Positions 11,236 through 23,100 of a stretch of DNA of 64,000 bases are shown here, piece after piece (the stretch's first letter is position 1; the number at the start of each line of letters is the position of its first letter). The DNA is from Coccinella septempunctata (lineage: Eukaryota; Arthropoda; Insecta; Coleoptera; Coccinellidae), in assembly GCF_907165205.1 (NCBI RefSeq), contig NC_058195.1, positions 18,476,001 through 18,540,000 on the forward strand, written 5' to 3'. A program made the translations under genes and the position numbers. Under the pieces are notes generated by a model. The model saw only the letters and a list, made by a program, of their open reading frames with translations, did not search any database and was not told the DNA's origin.

Positions 11236-11789
11236 TTGATGGGTCATAAGCTTATCTACAATTGTTTTATGTAGATAAGTGCATAAATAAATAAATACGG
11301 GGTGAAAACAAGTTTTATGGACACCAAAGTTCAACTTTTTTTTCTTCTCATAAAAACCAACTAAATTAAGAAAAAAGAGACGGGGTGACATCGAGACGTC
11401 CCTTAACTTCAATTAAAAAAATAAGGCTTTACGTGCAAAATTTAAAGCATAAATTATGAACTAGTGAATGCTGTTTTTGAATATAGATTCTTTAGGCCCT
11501 TAAGAGGAAGATTCCATTCAAAAACATCATTCAGTTGTTTTTAATTTACGCTTTTGACTTTTTACGTGAAATAATGATTTATTTTTAAATCGAAGTTAAA
11601 GAAGGTCTTGATATGCTGGTTGACTGAAAATTGGCTATGTATAGAAGCTTACTGGATGTGATATTTCATAACATAACGTTAGGGGTATCAATAATGGTGT
11701 TATCTATCAAAGTTTGCATGCTCTCATGTCAGGTTTAACCAACGAAGATTAACCATTGGTTAAGGAAATTTTACAGGTTAGGCGTATTA
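11236..11789. other. Unassigned spacer between two LINEs
   Basis: No gene or repeat pair recognised apart from a short ATAA run near 11284. Confidence 0.5.
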
Positions 11790-11795
11790 CATGAC

Positions 11796-12620
11796 GTGAG
11801 TCATCGTAAAACCACCAATGAAAAACACATAGCTTTTGCAGCATGGAACGTCAGAACCTTGCTAGACAACCCCAAGGCCGACCGACCCGAGAGGAGTACT
11901 GCCCTAATCGATAAGGAACTGCAACGAACATCCATTACAATAGTTGCCTTAAGTGAGACACGCTTCTCGGACGAAGGTAGCTTGGTAGAACAAGCGTATA
12001 CTTTTTAATGGAAGGGCCTGCCGGAAGGCGAAATCAGACAACATGGCGTCAGCTTTGCCATTAGAAACGGCTTGGCCGCCAAACTAACCGAAAATCCAGT
12101 TGGCATCTCAGAACGTATAATGGTCCTACGCTTTCCTGCAGCAGATAACACGATTGTGAACATTATTGCAGTACACGCATCCACTTTGAACTCCTCTGAC
12201 AACCTGAAAGATACTTTCTACAAAACCCTCGTTGCTACATTAAGTAAAATCCCAAAACGGGAACGAATTATTTTCTTCAGAGACTTCAACGCCAGAGTGA
12301 GTAGATGCTAAAACTCAGAACTGAGGCCAGGAATAATAGAGAAACACGGCACAAACAGCATCAGTTCGAACGGAGACCGTCTGCTGGCTCTTTGTGCAGA
12401 ACATAATCTGTGTATAACGAATACCTACTTTATTACGAGATCCAATTCAAGGGGGACCTGGCGCCACCCGCGCTCAGAGCATTGGCATACTGTCGACTAT
12501 GTAATTGTGAGAAAAAAGGATCTCAAAGAGGTGCTGGTCACTAGACCCAGAGCAGAACTGGAATGCTGGACTGATCATAGGCTGGTAATTTCGAGAATGA
12601 AGATCTCAATGCTCCCAAAA
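11796..12620 (+). pseudogene. RTE-type endonuclease
   Basis: The endonuclease start is recognisable as FAAWNVRTLLDNPKAD, then VALSETRFSDEG. A stop at 12006-12008 is followed in frame by HGVSFAIRN, IIFFRDFNARV (normally GDFNA), a second stop, then HTVDYVIVRKKDL and CWTDHRLV, which carries the final aspartate-histidine pair. The apurinic-type endonuclease would nick target DNA for target-primed reverse transcription. Two in-frame stops inactivate it. Confidence 0.75.
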
Positions 12621-13149
12621 TACCAACACAAGCCAAAGTTCCTAAGAGAGCGCCTACAAATCTCCAAACTACAAAACTCTTCTACAATAGAAAGATTCAC
12701 AGCTGCCGTCAAAGGTAGTCTAACACCACCGGATTATAAAGACGACATTGAGAGTTATTGGCTCCGCTTTAAAACATATCTTTACAACACAATCAAATAA
12801 ATACTGGGGACAGAACGCTCCCGAAAATCCCCAGACTGGTTTGCCTACTCATATCGAACCCCTTTTGGGATTAAAACATAAAGCAATGAGAACAGAAATT
12901 AACGAGCCTGGTGATGTTGCAGCCCAAAACAGTCTCATAAACATAAAACGCGACGTCCGTCAAGAAATAAGGAAAATCAAAGAGAGCTGGTGGAGAGAAA
13001 AAGCTTACTCCGCTTACACTCTCAGAAAAGTTAATACCTGAATACCAGTACGGCTTTCAACCCATCGAGGTACGGTGGACATAATTTTTACACTGCGATA
13101 GCTGCAAGAGAAGGCCCGTGAACAACAATCAAGGATCTATTCAGCCTAC

Positions 13150-14490
13150 ATGGATTTAAGTAAGGCCTTCGACTTGTTGAATCGGACAGCGCTATGGAAA
13201 ATCATGAGACGCCTTGGAGTTCCCGAAAAATTCTCAACAGTGTGTAAAAGCCATGAAGGTTGTAAAAGCCTTCATACCAACAACACCGCTAGAATACAGC
13301 ATAATGGTTCTACAACCGACCATTTCTCAACCAATTCTGGAATAAAACAAGGCTTTACTGTTTAATATTTTCGCCATAGCTGTCTCGATAATTGCTGACA
13401 TGAGTATGCCTGCAAGAGGTGTTTGAATGAGATTCAGATTTGATGGAGGCCTGTTTAACCTGAAGCTCCTCAGTGCAAAAACTCGTACAAAGTTTATCAC
13501 GGAACATCAATATACAGACGACTGCGCACTTATCGCTAGCAGCCCAGAGGATTCACAGATAATGTTGGACACCTTGAAACATATATACGAAGTGAAGAAT
13601 TATCACGCCTAAACGGGGAGGCAATGAATAAAATAATGCGGATAAATTCAGATGCATACCACCCGACGATATGAATATCGACAAGTGTTACGATCTGAAT
13701 TGAGCTAGCCAATTTGTCATCGTCAAGGCCCCCAAATGGAGTACGCTCCACCATATATCATATATACGAAGGTTTAGAGGCCTTAGACTCAATATTGACA
13801 AAAACAAAAAAAAAAAAAAAGCTTTAGGCCTTAAACTCAAAATTGACAAATTCAAATCCTGGTAAGTCCGCCAGAAATCCTTCAAACAGTTATCAGCCTG
13901 GAGGATGAAACTCTAGAACAGGTCGAGCAGTTCAAATACTTGGGAAGCTTCATAAATACTAGGGCTAACCTGGACACGGAAATACACAACCGTATCAATT
14001 CGGCCTCAAGGGAATTCTGGAAGCTAAAGGACAGAGAGTTTCAAAATCACGACCTTAATCTGAAGACCAAGACAGCTGTTTACAAAGCAGTGGTCTTCCC
14101 AACGCTTCTTTACGGAAGCGAAAGCTGGATGCCCTACAGGCGACACATTAAACAACTTGAACAAACGCAACAACATCAACTAAGACAAATTATGCACATC
14201 GAAGTTTCAAGTGCAGCGCGTGAGTTGTATAACAATTGAGCCTCAAGTAACGAGGGCCCGACTCAGATGGAGCATGCAAGACATAAGACTCCCCAAAATA
14301 GCTCTGTATGGCGAATTGGCGAAACCGCAAGTATAAGCGGTTCAAGGATTTACTGCATCAATCCTCAAAATCAGTTATTGCCAATTATAACTGGGAACAA
14401 CTAGCGTTAGACAGATCACAGTGGAGTTCTTTGGTCCACAGCTATAATGGAGACTCGAGAAGAATACAGCGGGCCAGATCTGTTTGGTGA
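13150..14490 (+). pseudogene. RTE-type reverse transcriptase fragments
   Basis: MDLSKAFDLLNRTALWKIMR (motif A with its aspartate), then SGIKQGFTV, then YTDDCALIASSPEDSQ (the F/YADD box as YTDD), then FKYLGSFINTRANLDTEI and the thumb region to QLEQTQQHQLRQIMHIE. The pieces lie in different frames. The C-terminal part continues to WRNRKYKRFKD and a stop near 14490. Confidence 0.75.
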
Positions 14491-14569
14491 CTATCCATGC
14501 CTACAGAAGGATCTGTAGGTCACGGTTGGGTCTCTTCAGTCACAGAAGGGCACATAGTCGCAAGTGGCC

Positions 14570-14662
14570 CTAAGAAATTATAAGTTTGATCGCACCGATA
14601 GTCTTTTTGTAGATTCATTCTCGGTAACGAGATTCAGCAATGAATGAATGAATGAGTGTAAA
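14570..14662 (+). repeat. RTE 3' tail
   Basis: ATTCTCGGTAACGAGATTCA followed by AATG repeats. It is shared with 32536-32592. Confidence 0.6.
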
Positions 14663-16320
14663 AGTCGATGTTATGGTATAAAAGTTTTGTTCTCCAGTTT
14701 TTATAATTTCATTTTGTGTTCTCTATTAATCTCAATTGGTTGTTACGGATGCCAGCCACATGGTTTCAACCTGAGCGTATAACACTGCTTCAAAGTCTTG
14801 TTTTTATTTTTGTTTGGAGTTATTATTGCTTTCCATTATTCGTTTTCCTGAGATGATATTTGTTCTTTGTTTTGGCTGATTTGACGTTCGACATTTTTGT
14901 ACTGTTTTCTAACCTATGACTTGTATAGTTAGTTTCAGAAGTTGGTAGTTCCAATGTTTCGAGTGCTGTCATTTCCGCATAAGACCTTACTGCCATCTTT
15001 CTGTTCTGTACCTATCTGTTTTCTGTACCTATGTTAATTGTTTATTATCTCCGTGTTCTTGATCTCTGTTTCTTCTCCTTCGTTTACCTTTTGCACTTTG
15101 CTGAAATTTTGAATTTGTTGATCTCGACTTTTCATTTTGTTATTTAGAATTATTTAAAATCTTGTTTTTTGGGGTATCTTTAAGTAACTCTTTGAGGTAT
15201 GTTAATTCGTTATTTATTGGGTTATTTTTTTTCTGGAGTTCAACAACTCGCCATTTCATCAACATTGTCCTCTTCATACTTGTAATTCGAGGATTTATGA
15301 TTTGCCGCCAGTTCCATGCAATTGGGGTGGAAATTTTCCAGGAATTTATAGCATTTGACTGGTTCCACTACTTTTTTTTGCATTGGATGCACTTATTTTC
15401 GCTTTCTCTGTTACTGTTAACAGAGTCGCTTTCACCTGCGTCCTCTGCCCACCAACATTACATTAATTTTAGAGCGCAATGGTTCAGTCTGACAACCGAA
15501 ATTTGCCTTATTTACATAGAACGTTCTATATCCGAACCAAATGCCGACGTTATTCTGGGAGAGGTATAAAAGGTTTATAGGTAGAATAAAATATAATGCG
15601 ACTGAAGATACGAGTTCGTTAGGAGGCGAAAATTGAAGACAAGAAGTCCTCGAGCCCGAATTTTCTGGAATCAGAACGTTACTCTGAATGAATGAAAGAT
15701 AATGATTTGTCAATTAAATTCCATGGCTGTCTCGACAGAATTTCGTTGCCAATACTCCTCAAGGACTGAATTGAATTCGAATTGAACTTCATACACGTGC
15801 AACGCCTTGAAGTCTACCCACGGTTAATTCAATGAAAGAAAATGTAAAAAGATTCATCTCCTTTTATGGTTTTTCCACATCCACGCAGATCTGGGTCGAG
15901 GTCTTCATTTATGTCCCCATCCTTCTTGGAAATCGAATACACTCCCGAGTAACGGGCGGAACGAATGAAGCGAAATGAAGCTGGCCTAGTCGCTCGAATC
16001 AACATGTGCTGATGCGTTCTCTGCTTAAGGCATCCTTCCGTTAGGGTCTCTGATATCTGTTTCAAATGGTTTCTGTTAATTCCCCAGTGCTCGATTTGTC
16101 TTAGATTAGGAGTTTGGCAGGATGTGGTTTGTTATCTAGGAACTGATGGGTGAATTCGACTCATTCGTTGATGATAATTATTTGTATCAGATAATTTAGT
16201 TCTATATTTGGGATTCAACTGAAATTTATTCAAGGAAAAATAAATTTCGAGCAACTGGAGAGTGTTGTCATTGGTAGCAATCTGAAATTTATGATTTATG
16301 ACTACATATCCTTTTATAAA
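14663..16320. other. No recognisable gene
   Basis: A T-rich first half with one 135-codon frame (15162-15569) that is hydrophobic and compositionally biased, with no family resemblance. The rest shows no repeat structure I can support. Confidence 0.5.
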
Positions 16321-17403
16321 CAGGGTGTCCCACTAGTGCCGTAGCGGATGATATAAGGGTAACCGTCAAATTTTTTTGATGCAAACTTGAATTACTCTAT
16401 GAATAGCACAACCTAAAAATATTTTCGAATATATCGGGTGTCCCACAAAAGAGAAATAAATGGTGATTTTGATTCTTCAAATGGAACACACTATATTCAG
16501 TAGTGTTTTTCAATTCTCTGGAACTTCCTGCATGCTCTAGTATACTTTTCACATATTTTCCTTCAACAGCTTTCGAAATATTTGTTATTTTGCCAAAAAA
16601 TGATACCTGTAGACGTAGAGGCTATGTGATCTAACTATAATTCACGAACCCTTGCACATACCAGCAACAGCTTTACATGCATTGAAAGACAAGATTTCGA
16701 AGAATCATAGCCAACTATAATAAAGCACCTTCAGCATATGAAATGTCCACAAAACAACCAGCAACATGAGGAATTTCAAATCGATTTATCTTTATTTTTT
16801 TGAATGCAATGCATATGATTTTTTTCATCATTAAAATAACTATTCATCTTACTTCACTTTTTGCCAAATGAATAGTTATCTTAGTGATGAAAAAAAAATC
16901 ATATATATATTGCATTTGAAAAAAAATAGATAAATCTGTTTGAATTTCGTCATATTGATAGTACTTTTGTGGACACTTCATATGCTGGAGATGCTTTATT
17001 ATAGCTGGTTATGATTCTTTGAAGTCTTGTCTTTCGATCCATGTAAAGCTGTTATTGGTATGTGCAAGAGTTCGTGAATTATAATTAAATAGCATAGCCT
17101 CCATAGGTTTCATTTGTCGGCAAAATGACAAATATTTCGAAAACAATTGAAGAAAAATATTTGAAAAGTATACAAAAGCATGTAGGAAGTTCCAGAGAAT
17201 TGAAAAACACTACTGAATATAGAGTGTCCCATTTGAAAAATTAAAGTCAACCTCCATTACTCTTTTGTGGGACACCCCATATATTCGAAAATATTTTTAG
17301 GTTGTGCTGTTCTTGGAGTAATTCAAGTTTGCATCAAAAAAATTTGCCAAACTTTGACTGCTACAGTTATATCGTCCGCTGCGGCACTAGTGGGACAGCC
17401 CTG
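16321..17403. mobile_element. Near-complete palindrome, CAGGGTGTCCCA fold-back element
   Basis: The left arm (16321-about 16852) is matched over its whole length by the reverse complement of the right arm (about 16862-17403), with a loop of only about 10-20 bases. The ends are CAGGGTGTCCCACTAGTGCC and its complement. A second GGGTGTCCCAC lies inside each arm near 16436 and 17264. Flanks are A/T-rich (TATA-like), consistent with a TA-inserting Tc1/mariner relative. No coding capacity was seen. Confidence 0.8.
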
Positions 17404-18340
17404 TATATATTCTTTTGAATGTAAGCAATACATTTTAGGTTATCGAACAATAAAGCATATGTAAGAGAGGTTAGTGTAACGGGTTATACCATACAATTCA
17501 GCGAATTATACAAGAGCTTAGAGAAAAACCTCAGTAAAAAAACTCTGTCTCCCCGTGAGTAGTGTAGTGATGACAAATTTGTTTACAGAATAAGCTTTTA
17601 ATACTAAAGGCCTTCTTTTCTATTGACATAAAAATGTCTTTATCCTCTCTCCATCTCGGAATTATGTCTGAAGCATAAAACCAGAGCAAAAAAAGAGAGT
17701 GACTTGATGATAACAAAGGAAAAAATAATTAATCAAGGGTACATACTCTGTGAAGAACATAATGTCTCCATCAAAAATTCGTTGATTTTGGTGAAGGATC
17801 AGAAATCGGTATTGAAATAAATAATATTCCAAATCTTGCTCATGACCGGGAGGGTCTTTCGAGTGATGATTCTTCTGTTCTTCAGTTGTTCGGGGAACGC
17901 AGCAGGACCCTTATATTGGAAAATCATCTCTGATAGATAAATCAGTGGTTATTCTTACATCGATATGTTATATTTTCGTTGGCCCACCCTGCTGTTCAAA
18001 CCAAACGTTAGCCATTCTGCGGACCAGTGCTATTTGACGGCAAAAAGGGTAGAAAAAAAATGTTGAAAAGATCAGAATTGATAGTGAACCACCGCACCTC
18101 TAAAATCCCGAAATACGATCGCAGTATTTACACTGCATCGATTCGACTTCAATTCAAAACAAATCCCGCTCTCCAATATTTACCCACAATGAGAGTGATT
18201 TCAACAATCCAATGTTGCCGCTGAATGTTTTCGGATTGATTTTCATTTAAACTAGCAGGACAGGAGATGCACCTTTTTTGGTAGATCAAACTTCGCGAGG
18301 CGTTTTACCTTGAAAAAACCATAATGAAATTTTAAATTTA
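17404..18340. other. No recognisable gene
   Basis: Non-repetitive A/T-rich sequence. Open frames are short and unremarkable. Confidence 0.5.
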
Positions 18341-18359
18341 TATTTTTTATTATTATTAT

Positions 18360-18390
<31 letters not shown>

Positions 18391-20088
18391 CCTTCGTGTG
18401 AGGGGAAAACCCTTTATGGGCGCCCAGAGGGTCCGCACTCTAGGTTGTGTGAGACTCCGAGATCTTGTTTGGCTACTCACTAAAAACCCCTCACACTTTC
18501 GACGGAGAAGTTCTTCGTCCGGCCCTTGCAGCGTCCCTTAAAAAAAGAGATGAGCTGCAAGTGGCATCTAGAGTTCATGGGATCTGATGATATGCAGTGA
18601 CCCAAGCAACACCGCCTTCTGCATTCTGTGCGCTAGTATCTCGGCCCAAGGTCTGCAGGCCGGAATAATCTTCAATTCTTCCACGTAGTTGGCTCTCATT
18701 CCTCCGAGACATCCTATGATTAGTACAACCATCCTGACTTTATGACCTGGGTACATAGTTCCAAGCTCGAAAACAAGATCTTTGTATTTTTGCCTTTTCT
18801 GCTCTTCCTTCATCACCATGTTGTTTTCTGCAGGGGATGAGAATTCCACGACGAACAATTCCTTCAGCTCTTTGTCCAAAAGAAGTATGTCTGGCTTTAT
18901 TGCCTTGATCTGCCGCGTTGTTGAGACAGGATAGTTCCAGTATATTCGAGCTTTCTCGTTCTGGACAACCGCTTCAATCTCCAGAGGCACATATGGTAGC
19001 ACCGGTTCTTTGTCTATCTCATATGCCGCCCTCAGATGGAAGTAGAGAACTCGGAGTGCCGCGTTGTGTCTCTCTATATACCCCGATGGAGCATGGACTC
19101 TGCAGGCGGAAAGAATGTGCATAATCGTTTCTTGTTGACTATGGCATGCTCTGCACGTTGTTGGGGTGTCCATTTTCATGATGTTCTTTTTATACCATCT
19201 GGTATTTATTACTCCATCCTGACACGCCATCACAAATCCCTCCGTCTCTGACTTAAGGCTAGCCGACTTAAGAAAGGCGAAAGACAATTCTTCCGACAGA
19301 TCTTGGTCTTTTAAACTCCTGAAAAATATGGAGTGAAGGCTCTTACTCATATGATGTTCGAGTAATGTATTCGACTGAGACTTCCGGATCAGTCTTGCTA
19401 GCCTTCTTTGGTCCGCTTGAGTGATCGGTGCTCCTGCACGCTCAGGATCTATCGACACGCCGGTTATACCGAGCTTCTCCAAGGCTCTCTGTGCAGCTCG
19501 GAATAGGAAGGCTCCGTGGTTCGCGAGTTCATGCTGAGCTACAAACTTCAGAAGCGGATCTTCACTTCTTAGGACCCTTACTGCTGTTTCCAATGTTTGT
19601 TGATAGTGTTGATATTCCAAACATTGCAATCCTCTACCCCCCTGGCTTCGGGGAAGGTATATCCTCTGAATCGAGCTATTTGGGTGAAGGCTACGATTCA
19701 TGTTCATCGTTTTTCTTGTTGACCTATCAAGATCGAGGAGTTCGTTCACCGTCCAGTTTACCACCCCGAAAGAGTAGGTAAGTATCGGGATGGCTAGCAT
19801 ATTTGTAGCTGATACTTTGTTCTTTCCTGACAGCTGTGATTTCCAGATGTCTCTCAGCTTCTTCTTGTAGCTGGCTGATAAGGCGTCCTTTATCTGGGTT
19901 GTCTCCAGTACTCCTCTCTGTTTCATCCCGAGAAACTTATAAGTTTCTCCGTCTTCCAGACGTCGAAAAGTCATTCCGTCTTCCAGTTGGATATCTTCTC
20001 CTGGATCATCAACCCTTCCCCTGCGGAGATGAAAAACAGCACACTTGTCCAAACCAAATGACATTCCCATTGCAGAGGTGTACTCGGA
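18341..20088 (-). mobile_element. R4/Dong-like LINE, 5'-truncated copy
   Basis: Minus strand. It keeps the last 500 codons and the 3' UTR, a poly(A) tail (poly-T at 18362-18390) and flanking TTA units (18347-18362). Identity to the full-length neighbour ends at about 20088, where TTA units begin. The sequence is very close to the copy at 20161-24309. Confidence 0.85.
18568..20070 (-). pseudogene. Truncated R4/Dong-like ORF2 (last 500 codons, still open)
   Basis: It starts inside the parent protein at the residue equivalent to 801 (MGMSFGLDKC). It covers the end of RT, the linker, the CRACH zinc knuckle and the PD-(D/E)XK endonuclease, and ends SLHIIRSHEL. There are no stops or frameshifts in 500 codons. 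About seven residue differences from the full-length copy are visible (for example AQRAL versus GQRAL, CRPWAE versus CRSWAE). Lacking RT motifs, it cannot retrotranspose alone. The open frame reflects recent insertion rather than a separate gene. Confidence 0.8.
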
Positions 20089-20101
20089 TTTTTATTATTA
20101 T

Positions 20102-20160
<59 letters not shown>
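20089..20160. repeat. TTA units and poly-T between the two R4-like copies
   Basis: About four TTA units (20092-20105), then about 56 T, the poly(A) tail of the minus-strand full-length copy. Confidence 0.85.
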
Positions 20161-23100
20161 CCTTCGTGTGAGGGGAAAACCCTTTATGGGCACCCAGAGG
20201 GTCCGCACTCTAGGTAGTGTGAGACTCCGAGATCTTGTTTGGCTACTCACTAAAAACCCCTCACACATTCCACGGAGAAGTTCTTCGTCCAGCCCTTGCA
20301 GCGTCCCTTAACAAAAGAGATGAGCTGCAAGTGGCATCTAGAGTTCATGGGATCTGATGATATGCAGTGACCCAAGCAACACCGCCCTCTGCATTCTGTG
20401 CGCTAGTATCTCGGCCCAAGATCTGCAGGCCGGAATAATCTTCAATTCTTCCACGTAGTTGGCTCTCATTCCTCCGAGACATCCTATGATCAGTACAACC
20501 ATCTTGACTTTATGACCCGGGTACATAGTTCCAAGCTCGAAAACAAGATCTTTGTATTTTTGTCTTTTCTGCTCTTCCTTCATCACCATGTTGTTTTCTG
20601 CAGGGGATGAGAATTCCACGACGAACAATTCCTTCAGCTCTTTGTCCAAAAGAAGTATGTCTGGCTTTATTGCATTGATCTGCCGTGTTGTTGGGACAGG
20701 ATAGTTCCAGTATATTCGAGCTTTCTCGTTCTGGACCACCGCTTCAATCTCCAGAGGCACATATGGTAGCACCGGTTCTTTGTCTATCTCATATGCCGCC
20801 CTCAGATGGAAGTAGAGAACTCGGAGTGCCGCGTTGTGTCTCTCTATATACCCCGATGGAGCATGGACTCTGCAGGCGGAAAGAATGTGCATAATCGTTT
20901 CTTGTTGACTATGGCACGCTCTGCACGTTGTTGGGGTGTCCATTTTCATGATGTTCTTTTTATACCATCTGGTATTTATTACTCCATCCTGACAAGCCAT
21001 CACAAATCCCTCCGTCTCTGACTTAAGGCTAGCCGACTTTAGAAAGGCGAAAGACAATTCTTCCGACAGATCTTGGTCTTTTAAACTCCTGAAAAATATG
21101 GAGTGCAGGCTCTTACTCATATGATGTTCGAGTAATGTATTCGACTGAGACTTCCGGATCAGTCTTGCTAGCCTTCTTTGGTCCGCTTGAGTGATCGGTG
21201 CTCCAGCACGCTCAGGATCGATCGACACGCCGGTTATACCGAGCTTCTCCAAGGCTCTCTGTCCAGCTCGGAATAGGAAGGCTCCGTGGTTCGCGAGTTC
21301 ATGCTGAGCTACAAACTTCAGAAGCGGATCTTCACTTCTTAGGACCCTTACTGCTGTTTCCAATGTTTGTTGATAGTGTTGATATTCCAAACATTGCAAT
21401 CCTCTACCCCCCTGGCTTCGGGGAAGGTATATCCTCTGAATCGAGCTATTTGGGTGAAGGCTACGATTCATGTTCATCGTTTTTCTTGTTGACCTATCAA
21501 GATCGAGGAGTTCGTTCACCGTCCAGTTTACCACCCCGAAAGAGTAGGTAAGTATCGGGATGGCTAGCATATTTGTAGCTGATACTTTGTTCTTTCCTGA
21601 CAGCTGTGATTTCCAGATGTCTCTCAGCTTCTTCTTGTAGCTGGCTGATAAGGCGTCCTTTATCTGGGTTGTCTCCAGTACTCCCCTCTGTTTCATCCCG
21701 AGAAACTTGTAAGTTTCTCCCTCTTCCAGACGTCGAAAAGTCATTCCATCTTCCAGTTGGATATCTTCTCCTGGATCATCAACCCTGCCCCTGCGGAGAT
21801 GAAAGACAGCACACTTGTCCAAACCAAACGACATTCCCATTGCAGAGGTGTAGTCGGAAACGATATTCAATAGTTGCTGTAGTGCGGTCCTGGAGGGAGC
21901 GTAGAGTTTCAAGTCGTCCACGTACATAAGGTGGGAGATCAGGTGGTTCCTTCTGCCTGGTGGACCGGCCTTGTATCCTATTTTGCTTGCCCTCAGCTCA
22001 ATTGATAGTGGCATGAGTGTTATGCAGAATAATAACGGGCTTAGCGAATCTCCCTGGAACACTCCTCTTCTGTACCTCACCCATCCCGTACACACGGTTC
22101 GTCCCTCTGCTCGGATGGCAAACTTCGTTTTCCACAACGCAATGATGCTTTCTATCGCATGGATGATGTTAGGGTGGACTTTCAGCATTTTTAATAGTCG
22201 TATGATCAGATCGTGCGGCGAGGTGTCAAATGCTTTCGCGTAGTCTAACCATGATGTATGTAGGTCGCGCTTGTAATGTCTGGCGTCTAGGCATACGCTC
22301 TTGTCGATCAGCAAGTTGTCCTTGCATCCTTGCACTCCTTTCTTTGCTCCCCTCTGTTCGTAGATACTGTCCCACACTGGTCCAATAACCCTCAGAATTC
22401 GATCTTGAATAACACTTGTGAATATCTTGTACAGTGTATTGAGGCAAGTGATTGGGCGATAGTTCTTGGGTTGCCCTAAGTCCCCTGATTTTGGTATCAG
22501 CACTGTCCTACCCTCCACCAACCATGAAGGAATGGGCTCACGGCGAATCAGCATTCCGCTGAATAATCTTGCCAGGTGTTTATGTGTAGCCGGAAAGCTC
22601 TTCCACCAGTAGTTCTGAATACCGTCTGGTCCGGGTGCTGTGAAATCATTCTTGTTCTTAAGGGCTTGTCTAATATCTTCGGGTGATATTTCAGAGAGTT
22701 CGTCGTTCTGCTGTAGGGTTTGATCACACATCTGCTGGAATCTGGGTAGTGCTGGAGTATCCCTGGTTTTTGCTGGTTGTTCGTACAGGCTTTTCCAAAA
22801 CTCTTCGACGTCCTGAGGTGATGGTGGGTTTTGCACCTCTTGCTGTTGAGGTTGAAATAATTTCGATGGTTCCGCGGTGAAGGTGTTGTTATCTTCGATC
22901 CATCTTTCTCTCCTTATCAATTTCTTTCGTGCTGCTGCAAGTGATCTTATTTTATCTACAGCTTTCTGCTTCAGTAGATGGACTGTGGGCAAGTTAACGG
23001 TACCATGTATAGCACGAAGCTCCTCAATCATCTCCCTCATTCTCTTGCTCGGTTTAGTTTTTCCTTTCAGAACATCTATGACACATTGGTACCATGATGC

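Larger units (their letters stand above)
11790..14662 (+). mobile_element. Decayed RTE-type LINE
   Basis: A plus-strand endonuclease and RT element. The endonuclease is at 11796-12620, RT pieces are at 13150-14240, a C-terminal piece runs to about 14490, and the 3' end is a tail of AATG units (14638-14658). Multiple stops, frameshifts and an A-rich insertion at 13803-13819 show long decay. A short copy of the same 3' tail occurs at 32505-32592. Confidence 0.75.

Noticed and set aside
15162..15569. 135-codon frame as a gene
   Set aside because: Strong hydrophobic and T-rich codon bias, no start context, no splice sites, no family resemblance.
20089..20160. Poly-T/poly-F frame and long T run as a possible sequencing artefact
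   Set aside because: It lies exactly where a minus-strand poly(A) tail is expected and a similar tail occurs at 18362-18390. Its exact length may still be unreliable.
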